From contig CAYVHU010000010.1 in NCBI GenBank assembly GCA_964451415.1, positions 30,760 through 94,759 of the forward strand: a stretch of DNA of 64,000 nucleotides. Reading direction: 5' to 3'. The notes below the pieces were generated by a model, which searched no databases, was not told the DNA's origin, and saw only the letters and a program-made list of their open reading frames with translations. Shown one piece after another: positions 1 through 8,614 of the stretch; position 1 is the stretch's first letter, and each line of letters opens with the position of its first letter. This stretch comes from CAYVHU01 sp964451415 (GTDB taxonomy: Bacteria > Pseudomonadota > Alphaproteobacteria > Rhodospirillales > Magnetovibrionaceae). A program made the position numbers and the translations under genes.

Positions 1-566
1 TTTTCGGGATGAAACTGCACCGCAAAGATGTTGTCCTTGCGCACCGCCGCCGCAAAGCGCCCTGCGTAATCGCATTCACCGATCACAACATCCGACGCGT
101 GCGGAACAAGACGGTAGGAATGCACATAATAAAACAACGTTTCGTCCTCTATGCCATCGAACAGCATGCTATGTTTGGTCTGATACAATTCGTTCCATCC
201 AACGTGAGGGACGCGCAAAGCGCCGTCATCGGGGTGCAAACGCACCACATCGGCATCAATCCAGCCCAGACCCTCGTGTTCGCCAAACTCCTCGCTTTTG
301 CACGCGATGAGTTGGAATCCAAGACATATCCCCAGGATCGGAACCCTGGCCTTCAGCACCAGGGCATTCAGAACATCAACCAGCCCCCGCTCGCGCAGGC
401 CCTTCATGCCATCACCGAACGCCCCGACACCGGGCAGAATCAGTTTGTCGGCGCCACGAAGGACGCTTGCCTCGGAACTGACGACACCATGAAAACCGAC
501 CTTTTCCACCGCCGCCGCGACGGACGCCAGGTTTCCCGCGCCATAATCAACAATTGCAACGCTCAT
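1..566 (-). CDS. hisH: HisH-type glutamine amidotransferase (3' end beyond window)
   Basis: Class I glutamine amidotransferase of the HisH family, which releases ammonia from glutamine for a partner cyclase (HisF). The frame opens at ATG 566 with MSVAIVDYGAGN, typical of HisH. It contains the nucleophile motif GICLGFQL near residue 80 and reaches FHPEK at the window edge, which carries the catalytic His and Glu. About 188 codons are present of a usual 200-215, so only the last few residues are missing. It starts 12 bases after the epimerase stop, as the last visible gene of a sugar-modification operon. HisH/HisF paralogues (HisH2/HisF2) occur in O-antigen and flagellin-sugar loci, where they feed ammonia to a sugar amidotransferase. 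The context favours that role over histidine synthesis, but the sequence alone does not decide, and the gene to the left is not visible. Confidence 0.88.
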   Translation of the reverse strand, partial: MSVAIVDYGAGNLASVAAAVEKVGFHGVVSSEASVLRGADKLILPGVGAFGDGMKGLRERGLVDVLNALVLKARVPILGICLGFQLIACKSEEFGEHEGLGWIDADVVRLHPDDGALRVPHVGWNELYQTKHSMLFDGIEDETLFYYVHSYRLVPHASDVVIGECDYAGRFAAAVRKDNIFAVQFHPE

Positions 567-578
567 GGACGGTTCAGA

Positions 579-1649
579 CTAAACGCCTACGCGTTTTTTC
601 GCCTTTTCCCATTGATCGACATACCATTCGCAATAACGTCTGTAGCCCGTTTCCAACGTCAACTTGGGATGGAAGTTGAGTTGCGCCTGCGCACGATCCG
701 TAGAAAGCGTTCCCCGGATGGGCTTGTTTTCATCGCGCGGGCGTTCTTCCAGTACGGCATCGGGCACAACATCTTTAACGATGGCGGCTAGCTCCGCAAT
801 GGTGCGCGCGTTGCCAAATGTCAGATTGAAGGTGTTGGTGCTGCCCTTATGCACCGCAATGGAACTTGTGATCCCATCGACAAGATCCGAAATATGGGTG
901 AAATCAAGCCGTCCCTGCCCCCCGCCTTCAAGCAACAAAGGCTTGCCCGACAGGGCGTTTTCGATAAAAGCCTGGCTGACGCGTCGGCTGATGCAGCGTT
1001 CGCCGTACAAGGCGCTGGGACGGATGATGGTGGTGCCGATGCCGTATTGATCGGAATAGGTGCGCAGCAAGCGCTCCCCCATGAACTTGGCATTGGCGTA
1101 AATCCCGCGCGGGCGCGGGCGATCGCTTTCATCCACCGTCGGTTTTTCAAAATCACCGTAGACGGTCGATGAACTCATGAAGACCACGTGGCCTTCGGGC
1201 AGGAATCTGCGCGACAATTCCAGCACGTTGCGCAACGTTACAAGTTGCAGATCGAAGGTCAGCCCCGGTACCTTGCGTGCCTCCACCGCACTGGCGATAG
1301 CGGACAGGTGCACCACGTCGGTGGGTTCGAACTGGCGAAAGGCTTCGGCCAGATCGGAACTGTTGCGCGCATCGGCATTGTACATTTGAACACCGGCTTC
1401 ACGCATCATATCGAAGCGCTGCATGAGAAAGCTATGGTTCAGATCACGGCGCAGCACATCAATGCCGCTCACGGTGACATTGGTCACCAGATTATTGAGC
1501 ATCAAATTATCGACCACCATCACCGACGTTCCATAACGTGCCAGATCGACAGCCAGATTATGGCCGATGAAGCCCGCGCCGCCGACCAGCATCACGCGCT
1601 TGGTGGACAATTTTTGCTTTATCAATTCCGGGGTTACGTCTTCGCCCAT
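579..1649 (-). CDS. NAD-dependent epimerase/dehydratase (extended SDR)
   Basis: Extended short-chain dehydrogenase of the nucleotide-sugar epimerase/dehydratase group. The Rossmann motif GGAGFIG lies near residues 23-29, the catalytic Tyr-x-x-x-Lys (YANAK) near 184-188, and SSSTVYG just before it supplies the catalytic Ser/Thr. An ATG at 1661 would add four residues, but the ATG at 1649 is preceded by GGAG at a good spacing, so it is preferred. The protein is about 356 residues, normal for the family. It sits 25 bases or so after the aminotransferase and 12 bases before hisH. The substrate is probably a UDP- or other NDP-sugar for the flagellin glycan; C4 epimerase, dehydratase and reductase chemistry cannot be told apart by eye. 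Confidence 0.88.
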   Translation of the reverse strand: MGEDVTPELIKQKLSTKRVMLVGGAGFIGHNLAVDLARYGTSVMVVDNLMLNNLVTNVTVSGIDVLRRDLNHSFLMQRFDMMREAGVQMYNADARNSSDLAEAFRQFEPTDVVHLSAIASAVEARKVPGLTFDLQLVTLRNVLELSRRFLPEGHVVFMSSSTVYGDFEKPTVDESDRPRPRGIYANAKFMGERLLRTYSDQYGIGTTIIRPSALYGERCISRRVSQAFIENALSGKPLLLEGGGQGRLDFTHISDLVDGITSSIAVHKGSTNTFNLTFGNARTIAELAAIVKDVVPDAVLEERPRDENKPIRGTLSTDRAQAQLNFHPKLTLETGYRRYCEWYVDQWEKAKKRVGV

Positions 1650-1686
1650 GACAATCTCCATAGCTGTGCCGCTTCAAGCTGGATAT

Positions 1687-2832
1687 TCAACGCATCAAGG
1701 ATGTGAGAGTATCCGCCAAATGGTTAATATCCGCCGAATCCAGATGCGGCCCCACCGGCAGGGCGATGGCTTCGTCGCTGATGGTTTCGGCGTTCGGACA
1801 TTGCCCCGGAGTATAGCCGTATTTTTCACGATAATACTGAAGCCGAGGCACCGGGTGCGGATAGTACACGCTGGTTCCGATTTTGCGCTCTTTCAAGGCG
1901 AGGATGATGTCATCGCGTTTTTTGGCACGATCGCCCTTCAACACGGCGATCAGGCAATAATGGCTGTTTTCCAGGCGCGTTTGCGAACTATCGAGAACGT
2001 GAAATTCATCACCCTCGCACAGACGTTCCTTTAAAAGGGCGAAATTAGCCGCGCGGGCCTTCAAAATGGCGGGTATTTTTTCAACCTGGCCACGCCCCAG
2101 TGCGGCCTGCATCTCGCTCATGCGATAATTCATGCCCACTCCCGTGACGTCGTAAATGCCGGGAACTTTTCGCTGCGTATGGGTGCGATCCACACTGAAA
2201 GCCCGAAACTTTGCAACCTTTGCCACCACGTTTTCGTGCCGGGAGACGAACATGCCGCCCTCGCCGGTGGTGATGTGCTTGACCGGATAGAACGAATAGC
2301 CGCCGCAATGGCCGAACAAACCGACATGGCGGCCATCCACCCGGGCCCCCACGGCCAAAGCACAATCTTCGACCACCTTCAGACCATGGCGTTCGGCCAG
2401 TGCCATGACCTTGGGCATATCCACCGGAATCCCGACAAAATGCACGATGACGATGGCGCGGGTCTTATCCGTTATCAAGGCTTCCATCAAATCTATATTT
2501 ACGTTGCCCGTTTCAAGCTCACAATCCACAAACACCGGCGTGGCGCCGACAAATTCCACGCTATGCACAGTGGCGACATGGGTTTGCGCCGGCACCAAAA
2601 CCTCATCGCCGGGGCCGATCTCCAAGTTGATCATGGCAAGGTGCAAGGACGCCCAGCACGAAGACGTCGAAACAGCAAAACCGCCGCCCATGGAGGCCGC
2701 GAATTCCGTCTCAAACGCCTTGCAGTTGGGGCCATGGGTGAGGATATGGCCTTGCAGGACCTCCATCACCCGGGCCCGATCTTCGTCCGTCACCCACGGG
2801 CGGCCAAAAGGGACTTCACGCACCTGTGTCAT
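1687..2832 (-). CDS. DegT/DnrJ/EryC1/StrS-family sugar aminotransferase
   Basis: PLP-dependent aminotransferase that converts a keto-sugar nucleotide to an amino sugar; the family includes PseC and LegC of nonulosonic acid synthesis. The Schiff-base lysine is in SFYPVKHITTGEGG (about Lys185), the PLP-ring contact region is STSSCWASLHLA, and VEDCALAVG supplies the cofactor Asp. Length is 381 residues, typical. The ATG at 2832 immediately follows the stop of the oxidoreductase; a TTG at 2841 would overlap that gene by eight bases and is less likely. Its place in the operon suggests it aminates the product of the neighbouring oxidoreductase or epimerase for the flagellin sugar. Confidence 0.9.
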   Translation of the reverse strand: MTQVREVPFGRPWVTDEDRARVMEVLQGHILTHGPNCKAFETEFAASMGGGFAVSTSSCWASLHLAMINLEIGPGDEVLVPAQTHVATVHSVEFVGATPVFVDCELETGNVNIDLMEALITDKTRAIVIVHFVGIPVDMPKVMALAERHGLKVVEDCALAVGARVDGRHVGLFGHCGGYSFYPVKHITTGEGGMFVSRHENVVAKVAKFRAFSVDRTHTQRKVPGIYDVTGVGMNYRMSEMQAALGRGQVEKIPAILKARAANFALLKERLCEGDEFHVLDSSQTRLENSHYCLIAVLKGDRAKKRDDIILALKERKIGTSVYYPHPVPRLQYYREKYGYTPGQCPNAETISDEAIALPVGPHLDSADINHLADTLTSLMR

Positions 2833-2833
2833 T

Positions 2834-3880
2834 TTATTCAATCTCCGTGTATTCGATCTCTACATCACATCCGCGGGCATGACTTCGATCCGAATGCGCA
2901 CACATCGAAACCAGATCGAACTCCCGCTTTGCCTGGGGGCCGGGATCGGTTCCATTGTCTATGGCCTTAATGAAATCCGGAATCAGAACGCCCTTTCCCA
3001 CGGGCAACGGGGCTTCATGTCTGAACGTTGCGCCCGCGGCCTCGTCGCGCAAAGTGTGCAAACGCGCGCCGGCATCGTCATAAATGAACGTTGCCTTGGT
3101 GCCGTACACACGCAACACATGATGGTGAGGGTGCACACAAGCGAAATTGGCGCTGATGCGCCCGATCAAGCCGGATGGAAACGTAAACGTGGCGCATTGA
3201 TAATCGTCATATCGAAACGACGTGTCTTTGGTCGCGATGCGGTTGCCCATGGCCCTGACACGGCGAGGCCTTTCCCCGACAAGCCACGCCATCAGGTCGA
3301 TCATGTGGATGCCGCCGCCTTCCATCACGCTGTAATCTTCGACATCCTTGCGCCATCCTTCGGTGATCTTCGGCAAACGGCCATAAAGGTATTCGGCGTC
3401 GATGGCGTAAATGTCGCCGAGCGCACCGGCGTTCACCTGAGCCTTGAGCCACTTGTAAAGCGCCGCCTCACGCAAAACCAGATTGGATGCCAGATGCTTG
3501 CAACCGCCACGTCGCCATGCCTGCACGAGCCGTTGCAATTCATCATTCGTGCGACACAGGGGCTTTTCCACGAACACATGCTTGCCGGCATTGAAGGCCT
3601 GGATCACTTCTTCGCAATGCAGGTCGTCATAGGTCGCAATGGAAACGACATCTACAGCCGGGTCGGCAAGGATCGCTTCGAATGATGGTGCAATTTTGCC
3701 CGCCGGACCGCTCGCACGCACGCGGGCAAGAACCTCTTCGGCCTTGGTGACGGACCGATCAAACAGCCACTTGAGTTCACATTGGGGATGGCGGGCATAG
3801 GCATGGGCGTGCTGCTCACCGACCCCAAGACCGATCACCGCGACACCCAGCGCTCTGCGTTTCGATGCCGAAGGCTGCAT
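2834..3880 (-). CDS. Gfo/Idh/MocA-family oxidoreductase
   Basis: NAD(P)-dependent sugar oxidoreductase. The N-terminal Rossmann motif VIGLGVGEQH is near residue 15, and the family signature VEKPLCRT near residues 104-111 carries the conserved Glu-Lys-Pro. The C-terminal part holds the usual mixed-sheet catalytic domain, with EGGGIHMIDLMAWL supplying the conserved His/Asp region. The ATG at 3880 overlaps the upstream stop in a TGATG arrangement, indicating translational coupling to the Maf gene, so it is chosen over an in-frame start at 3937 inside that gene. Length is 348 residues. In LPS and flagellin sugar loci this family often makes the 3-keto sugar that a DegT enzyme then aminates, matching the next gene. 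Confidence 0.88.
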   Translation of the reverse strand: MQPSASKRRALGVAVIGLGVGEQHAHAYARHPQCELKWLFDRSVTKAEEVLARVRASGPAGKIAPSFEAILADPAVDVVSIATYDDLHCEEVIQAFNAGKHVFVEKPLCRTNDELQRLVQAWRRGGCKHLASNLVLREAALYKWLKAQVNAGALGDIYAIDAEYLYGRLPKITEGWRKDVEDYSVMEGGGIHMIDLMAWLVGERPRRVRAMGNRIATKDTSFRYDDYQCATFTFPSGLIGRISANFACVHPHHHVLRVYGTKATFIYDDAGARLHTLRDEAAGATFRHEAPLPVGKGVLIPDFIKAIDNGTDPGPQAKREFDLVSMCAHSDRSHARGCDVEIEYTEIE

Positions 3881-5904
3881 CACGGCGCGCTCCAGTCTTC
3901 CTTTTCGATGTCGATTTCGCGCATCCGCGGTGCCCATACCTGTTCGCTAAGATGTCCCAGATCCTTGATGGCGATATCGCGTAGATGGGTAAACAGACGG
4001 GTCAGTTCTTCTTTAAAGATTTCTTGGGAACGCGCGATATCCTCATCGCCCTCGATGCGGTTCATATAATATTCAGAACCGATCATTGCTTGCCACAGAG
4101 TGCCGCGGAAGGTCATCGCCAAGCCCAATTGATCACGATTTTTTTCCAGCGTCGGCATGAAAATTTTATTGATTTTCGTCAACGCACGTTTGCTTGCGAT
4201 ATCCTCCGGATCGTCCAGACAGGCAAACAGACGATCGAAATAACGCGAGAATTTTTCGCGCATATCCGCATCGTTCCACTTCGCATCGAAATCATTTTTA
4301 GAATACGGTTCAAAGGCCTTCACAATATTGCGCACTTCCACGGATTTCGGCTTGTCATGTTTTGCGAATTTCACGGAATGCGCATGCTTCGCCAACGCCC
4401 CCTTGATGTAGGCACCATCGCTGCAATTATAGTAAAAACGCCCCCTGTGAAAATGCTTGAGCGCCAATTCCATCTCATCGCGGGTCCAATTCATATCCGC
4501 ATAGGTATACACGGTGCCGCCAAAGTTTCCGCGTACGGGCAGATTGAATTGAATATCGACTTCGCACCCTTCATCGCTGTTTTGCCAGGCTGAACGCGAA
4601 TGCTTCAGGCCTTTGACTTTGCTGCCCATGTCCACGCCGAACAAATATATTTCACGAAAGCCGAAATTCTGTACTAGAGCCAGGGCCGCATTGGTGACGG
4701 TGGGACTGCCGTTGTGCAAAGGGGCATCTTCTTCACCGGCAAAAAGCGGAAAAGACGCCAGGGCCGGGCGAAAATAATAAGATGTTTCGTCGTAAAAACC
4801 AGGGACGCGCGCATCCACGGTGGTGCTGGTCAACAAATGGGTTTTGGAAATATCCAAATGTTTGGCCGTATCGCGCATCAAGTCATACAGTTCGGGAATA
4901 TTTTCAATTTCCACCTGAAAATCTGGAACGATCCCAGCCTTCAGAAGCGGCATGTTTGCCGAGCCACAAGAAAAAATAACGGCATTTTCCTTGTTGTCTT
5001 TGAGCCATTCAATATCTTTGTCCAATGAAGGTCCGCTGGCGACGATAAAAACGGGGTATTTGCGAAATGCATTTTCCGGAAATTGGACCATCCGCGCCTT
5101 GCCAGTGCGAAGATTTTCATAGGTATTTGCGATCATCACGGTTTCATCGAAATAAAAACCGAGCCCTGCTAAAATAATGTTTGTATTTGACTTGATCCGT
5201 TCTTGCATTCGCACGAACAATTCATTGTGGTAATGGTTGAAAAACATCGCGCCGTCCAACGAGCACGCATTGAGAATCCGAATGTCGACACGAATACGAC
5301 CATAAATAATCTCTTCATTGTCGCTGATAATGAGATTCAAATGACCGCCGCGCTCGTCCATAACTTCATGCAAGGCCGGCCAGTCAAACACCTCGAGTGA
5401 CTGGGCGATGAATTCCATGTTCGGCTCAACGATAATCAACGCCTGGCAATTCGTTTTTTCCACCAGATCATGGATATGCGCCCCCAGCCCAAACCCGAAA
5501 GAAAACGCGTAATAGGCTTTTTCGGAATTGATGCTCACATGAAATTCGATTTCTTCCGAATTCAGCCGTGAGATGAAGTCGTGGAGAAAATTCGCCGCGT
5601 AACGATCGAAGTTCGCAGGTTGAATGGGCGCGAACAAAAGGCGCTGCGGCGCGGTGCTAAAATCTTTTAGTTGTTTTTCAATGTGTTCCGCGGCTGTTGG
5701 CTCGTACAAAAGCTGACCGGAAAAACGCACATTGGACCACCCGTCCCCTTCTTCAACCAACTCTGAGATCGGCTCATAGGACTTGAGACGATCATGGTAT
5801 GCCGGAAATTGGGCACGAAACCATTCCAGGTTCCGCGCACGCAGATCGTCTTTAGGTGTTTCACATTCGCCGTGTGAATTTCTCTCTTTATCTTGCATCA
5901 TCAC
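3880..5904 (-). CDS. Maf-type (DUF115) flagellin glycosyltransferase
   Basis: Motility accessory factor family. These proteins carry a DUF115 (MAF_flag10) domain and are required to attach nonulosonic acid to flagellin in Campylobacter, Aeromonas, Magnetospirillum and others. The central block with VASGPSLDKDIEWL (GPSL about residues 291-294), followed by FSCGSANMPLL and PDFQVEIE, is the DUF115 hallmark; long flanking helical regions bring the length to 674 residues, within the family range. Three successive ATG codons (5904, 5901, 5898) leave the exact start open. It is the first gene of the minus-strand sugar operon and lies just downstream of the flagellin terminator. Cytoplasmic action on flagellin before export is inferred from the family. 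Confidence 0.88.
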   Translation of the reverse strand: MMMQDKERNSHGECETPKDDLRARNLEWFRAQFPAYHDRLKSYEPISELVEEGDGWSNVRFSGQLLYEPTAAEHIEKQLKDFSTAPQRLLFAPIQPANFDRYAANFLHDFISRLNSEEIEFHVSINSEKAYYAFSFGFGLGAHIHDLVEKTNCQALIIVEPNMEFIAQSLEVFDWPALHEVMDERGGHLNLIISDNEEIIYGRIRVDIRILNACSLDGAMFFNHYHNELFVRMQERIKSNTNIILAGLGFYFDETVMIANTYENLRTGKARMVQFPENAFRKYPVFIVASGPSLDKDIEWLKDNKENAVIFSCGSANMPLLKAGIVPDFQVEIENIPELYDLMRDTAKHLDISKTHLLTSTTVDARVPGFYDETSYYFRPALASFPLFAGEEDAPLHNGSPTVTNAALALVQNFGFREIYLFGVDMGSKVKGLKHSRSAWQNSDEGCEVDIQFNLPVRGNFGGTVYTYADMNWTRDEMELALKHFHRGRFYYNCSDGAYIKGALAKHAHSVKFAKHDKPKSVEVRNIVKAFEPYSKNDFDAKWNDADMREKFSRYFDRLFACLDDPEDIASKRALTKINKIFMPTLEKNRDQLGLAMTFRGTLWQAMIGSEYYMNRIEGDEDIARSQEIFKEELTRLFTHLRDIAIKDLGHLSEQVWAPRMREIDIEKEDWSAP

Positions 5905-5971
5905 AACTCAGGGTTTTGTTTTTACATTGGCGCACATTGGGGAACTGCCTCAACCATAAACACTATAAAAC

Positions 5972-6010
5972 AAAAAAAGCCGCCACGAAAATTGCGTGGC
6001 GGCTTTTCTT
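5972..6010 (-). terminator. Rho-independent terminator after the flagellin genes
   Basis: Perfect 9-bp stem GCCGCCACG (5979-5987) and CGTGGCGGC (5995-6003) around a 7-base loop. Read on the minus strand it is followed by a run of T (5978-5972); on the plus strand TTTTCTT also follows, so it could act both ways. It sits 16 bases beyond the flagellin stop at 6026, so it most likely ends the flagellin transcript before the Maf operon. Confidence 0.88.
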
Positions 6011-6025
6011 GAGATCGCTAAAATC

Positions 6026-7177
6026 CTATTGGAACAAGCGCAAGATGCCTTGCTCCGCCTTACCGGCAAAACTCAACGAGGTGATGCCCAACTGCTGGCG
6101 CGTTTGCAGGGCCAACAGGTTTGCACCTTCCATGTTGATATCGGCCAGGGTCAACTTCGACGCACCGGTCGTCAGCGTGTTCGTGTATTGGCTCGTGAAA
6201 TCAAGTCGGGTCTGCAGCAACGCCACGTTCGAACCCAGACCGGACGCCTGTGCGCGCAAGGTGGTAAGCGCCGTGTCCAACTGGGTAATAGCACCGTCGA
6301 TGCGCGTGCTGTCGCCTTCGGAAACCCACGTGGTGAACTGACCGGTCGTGGTATTCGTCGAACCGGCCGACGTCGCCGTCGTGATAAAGAAGGCCGTTCC
6401 CGCCGTTGCCCCCGTAGCATTGGCCACCGAACCCGCTGTAGCGAAATTTCCGGAAAAAACAGTGCCTTGGGTCAGCGTTATGGAACTACCGGTATTGAGC
6501 GACAACGTCACCGTCGCGGTCCCGATCGTGAACGAGGCCGTCGTACCGGTGGTGAACGTCGCATCCGTGCCTTGATAGGTAAAGACGAAAGAAACGCCGG
6601 ACCGAACGTTGACGCTCGCAGCAGAGAAATTCACCATCAACGACGTGTTGGAGTTATATGTTGCAATCGTACCGAGGGCAAGCCCCTGCTGATCCAGCTT
6701 GGAGGCGTTCACGGTCAAAAGGCTGGCGGTTTTTTCCGAGAACGTCACCGTCAACGTCTGCGAGGTGTTGTTCACCAGATTGGTGCCCTGATACGTCGCA
6801 TCCGTCACCAGATTGCCGATCTGCGTGCGCAGGCTGTTGAACTGTGTAATCAAATCGGTGAACTGGCTGCCCGTCGCGGCCTTCATCGACTGGGCAAGAC
6901 CTTTGAGCTGTTGGACAACGCTTTCAACGGACGTCACAGCGTCCAGCGCCGCACTCACGGAACTCACACCTTGATTGATACCGTCTTTTTTCTGGGTCAA
7001 ATCACCGGCGCGATCCGACAGGCTTTTGGCCTGGAAATACGCCACCGGATCGTCGATCGCGCTCGCCACCCGCAAGCCCGAAGACAACCGCCCTTGGGTC
7101 TGCTTGATCAAATCCGATGTCCCTTGCAGGGACAAAAGACTGCTGCGTACCGCAGCGGAGAGTGTAACTTCAGCCAT
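6026..7177 (-). CDS. Flagellin A (tandem copy)
   Basis: Flagellin, the filament subunit exported through the flagellar type III apparatus. Conserved N-terminal D0/D1 helices (ALTSAAVR-like start, then TQGRLSSGLRVASAIDDPVAYFQAK) and a conserved C-terminal helix ending LSFAGKAEQGILRLFQ flank a Thr/Ser/Gly-rich core of roughly residues 170-290. Length is 383 residues. The ATG is preceded by AAAGGAGA at normal spacing. The neighbour at 7254-8396 is almost identical in both ends but differs in the core. Many Ser/Thr in the core could be glycosylated by the flanking Maf and sugar genes. No cysteine is visible, as usual for flagellins. Confidence 0.95.
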   Translation of the reverse strand: MAEVTLSAAVRSSLLSLQGTSDLIKQTQGRLSSGLRVASAIDDPVAYFQAKSLSDRAGDLTQKKDGINQGVSSVSAALDAVTSVESVVQQLKGLAQSMKAATGSQFTDLITQFNSLRTQIGNLVTDATYQGTNLVNNTSQTLTVTFSEKTASLLTVNASKLDQQGLALGTIATYNSNTSLMVNFSAASVNVRSGVSFVFTYQGTDATFTTGTTASFTIGTATVTLSLNTGSSITLTQGTVFSGNFATAGSVANATGATAGTAFFITTATSAGSTNTTTGQFTTWVSEGDSTRIDGAITQLDTALTTLRAQASGLGSNVALLQTRLDFTSQYTNTLTTGASKLTLADINMEGANLLALQTRQQLGITSLSFAGKAEQGILRLFQ

Positions 7178-7184
7178 TTCTAAA

Positions 7185-7220
7185 TCTCCTTTCTAGAGAT
7201 AACCCCGGAGAATATTCTCA
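7185..7220 (-). promoter_or_regulatory. Flagellin A leader with conserved block and palindrome
   Basis: The 76-base gap between the two flagellins holds, on the minus strand, GGTTATCTCTAGAAAGGAGA (7204-7185), which contains the Shine-Dalgarno sequence. The same 20 bases lie before flagellin B. Just upstream is the perfect 12-base palindrome GAGAATATTCTC (7208-7219). A shared 5' leader is a reasonable target for FlbT, known in Caulobacter to act on the flagellin mRNA leader; this is inference. No clear promoter was found in the gap, so flagellin A may be read from flagellin B or from a start not recognised. Confidence 0.6.
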
Positions 7221-7253
7221 CCCGGGCTAGCTGGCGACTTTTCCTAATTCAGC

Positions 7254-8396
7254 TTACTGGAACAGACGCAAGATGCCTTGCTCCGCCTTACCGGCAAAAC
7301 TCAACGAGGTAATGCCCAACTGCTGGCGCGTTTGCAGGGCCAACAGGTTTGCACCTTCCATGTTGATATCGGCCAGGGTCAACTTCGACGCACCGGTCGT
7401 CAGCGTGTTCGTGTATTGGCTCGTGAAATCAAGTCGGGTCTGCAGCAACGCCACGTTCGAACCCAGACCGGACGCCTGTGCGCGCAAGGTGGTAAGCGCC
7501 GTGTCCAACTGGGTAATAGCACCGTCGATGCGTGTGCTGTCGCCTTCGGAGATGAACGTCGTGAAGTCGCCGGTCGTGGCGACAGACGTGCTGCCACCGG
7601 CAGTCGTCGTACCCACATAAAACACCGCGGTACCTGCCGGAACGTCCGTACTCAGACCGAATGTCGCAACGTAAACCGTGCCCTGCGTAAGCACAATCGT
7701 GCCGCCGGTGTTCGCCTTCAAGGTCACGGTCGACGTGCCGTACGTGAACGATCCAGAAATCGCCGTCGTAAAGGTCGTGTCCACACCTTGATAGGTGAAG
7801 GTCAATGTTGAACCCGCCGTCAAGGACTGACCGGCAGCCGCCGAAAAGTTGACATTCACGGCTGTGGTCGAGTTGTACGTCGCAACCCCACCGACGAGAA
7901 GACCCTGCTGATCCAGTTTGGAGGCGTTCACGGTCAAAAGGCTGGCGGTCTTTTCCGAGAACGTCACCGTCAACGTCTGCGAGGTGTTGTTCACCAGATT
8001 GGTGCCCTGATACGTCGCATCCGTCACCAGATTGCCGATCTGCGTGCGCAGGCTGTTGAACTGTGTAATCAAATCGGTGAACTGGCTGCCCGTCGCGGCC
8101 TTCATCGACTGGGCAAGACCTTTGAGCTGTTGGACAACGCTTTCAACGGACGTCACAGCGTCCAGCGCCGCACTCACGGAACTCACACCTTGATTGATAC
8201 CGTCTTTTTTCTGGGTCAAATCACCGGCGCGATCCGACAGGCTTTTGGCCTGGAAATACGCCACCGGATCGTCGATCGCGCTCGCCACCCGCAAGCCCGA
8301 AGACAAACGTCCCTGGGTTTGCTTGATGAGATCCGACGTGCCCTGCAAAGACAAAAGACTGCTGCGTACCGCAGCGGAGAGTGTAACTTCAGCCAT
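7254..8396 (-). CDS. Flagellin B (tandem copy)
   Basis: Second flagellin, 380 residues, transcribed in the same direction and lying upstream of flagellin A. Residues 1 to about 172 and the last 95 or so match flagellin A, nearly identically at the DNA level. The core (about residues 173-285) has clearly diverged but keeps the same Thr/Ser/Val/Gly composition and matching blocks such as FTYQG, TLTQGTV-like and the SEGDSTRIDGAITQ junction. The good Shine-Dalgarno AAAGGAGA precedes the ATG. Such paralogues give filaments assembled from several subunits. Identical ends suggest recent duplication or continuing gene conversion. Confidence 0.95.
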   Translation of the reverse strand: MAEVTLSAAVRSSLLSLQGTSDLIKQTQGRLSSGLRVASAIDDPVAYFQAKSLSDRAGDLTQKKDGINQGVSSVSAALDAVTSVESVVQQLKGLAQSMKAATGSQFTDLITQFNSLRTQIGNLVTDATYQGTNLVNNTSQTLTVTFSEKTASLLTVNASKLDQQGLLVGGVATYNSTTAVNVNFSAAAGQSLTAGSTLTFTYQGVDTTFTTAISGSFTYGTSTVTLKANTGGTIVLTQGTVYVATFGLSTDVPAGTAVFYVGTTTAGGSTSVATTGDFTTFISEGDSTRIDGAITQLDTALTTLRAQASGLGSNVALLQTRLDFTSQYTNTLTTGASKLTLADINMEGANLLALQTRQQLGITSLSFAGKAEQGILRLFQ

Positions 8397-8403
8397 ATCA
8401 AAG

Positions 8404-8477
8404 TCTCCTTTCTAGAGATAACCAGGATGATTTTTTCACCCTATATTATGACTTGACCCAAATTTACACAGGGTCAT
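8404..8477 (-). promoter_or_regulatory. Flagellin B leader and upstream dyad
   Basis: The minus strand repeats the 20-base flagellin leader block at 8423-8404 directly before the Shine-Dalgarno and ATG. Further upstream is a dyad TGACCC (8454-8459) and GGGTCA (8471-8476) separated by 11 bases, and CATAATAT near 8450 resembles a -10 element. The dyad could be a regulator site for the flagellin promoter; no sigma-54 consensus was found here. Confidence 0.4.
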
Positions 8478-8614
8478 ACCCGGTTAATATACGCACTGCC
8501 CCTGGAGATGTAAACTTAAAAAACATTATCGAGCCCGCACAAGCAAAGGGTAAATCGTTTCACGCCGAGGCGTATACCCATTATGATGGAGCCAACACGA
8601 CAGGAGGACGCGAC

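Noticed and set aside
9..791. Plus-strand open frame of 260 codons at the left edge
   Set aside because: It is antisense to hisH and the epimerase, both of which have clear motifs; the plus-strand product has none.
8453..8614. N-terminal extension of FlbT from ATG 8453
   Set aside because: No ribosome site fits and the family begins at the GTG 8615, which has AGGAGG 7 bases upstream.
8397..8614. Sigma-54 promoter for flagellin B or flbT
   Set aside because: No TGGC-N7-TTGC arrangement was found on either strand in this gap.
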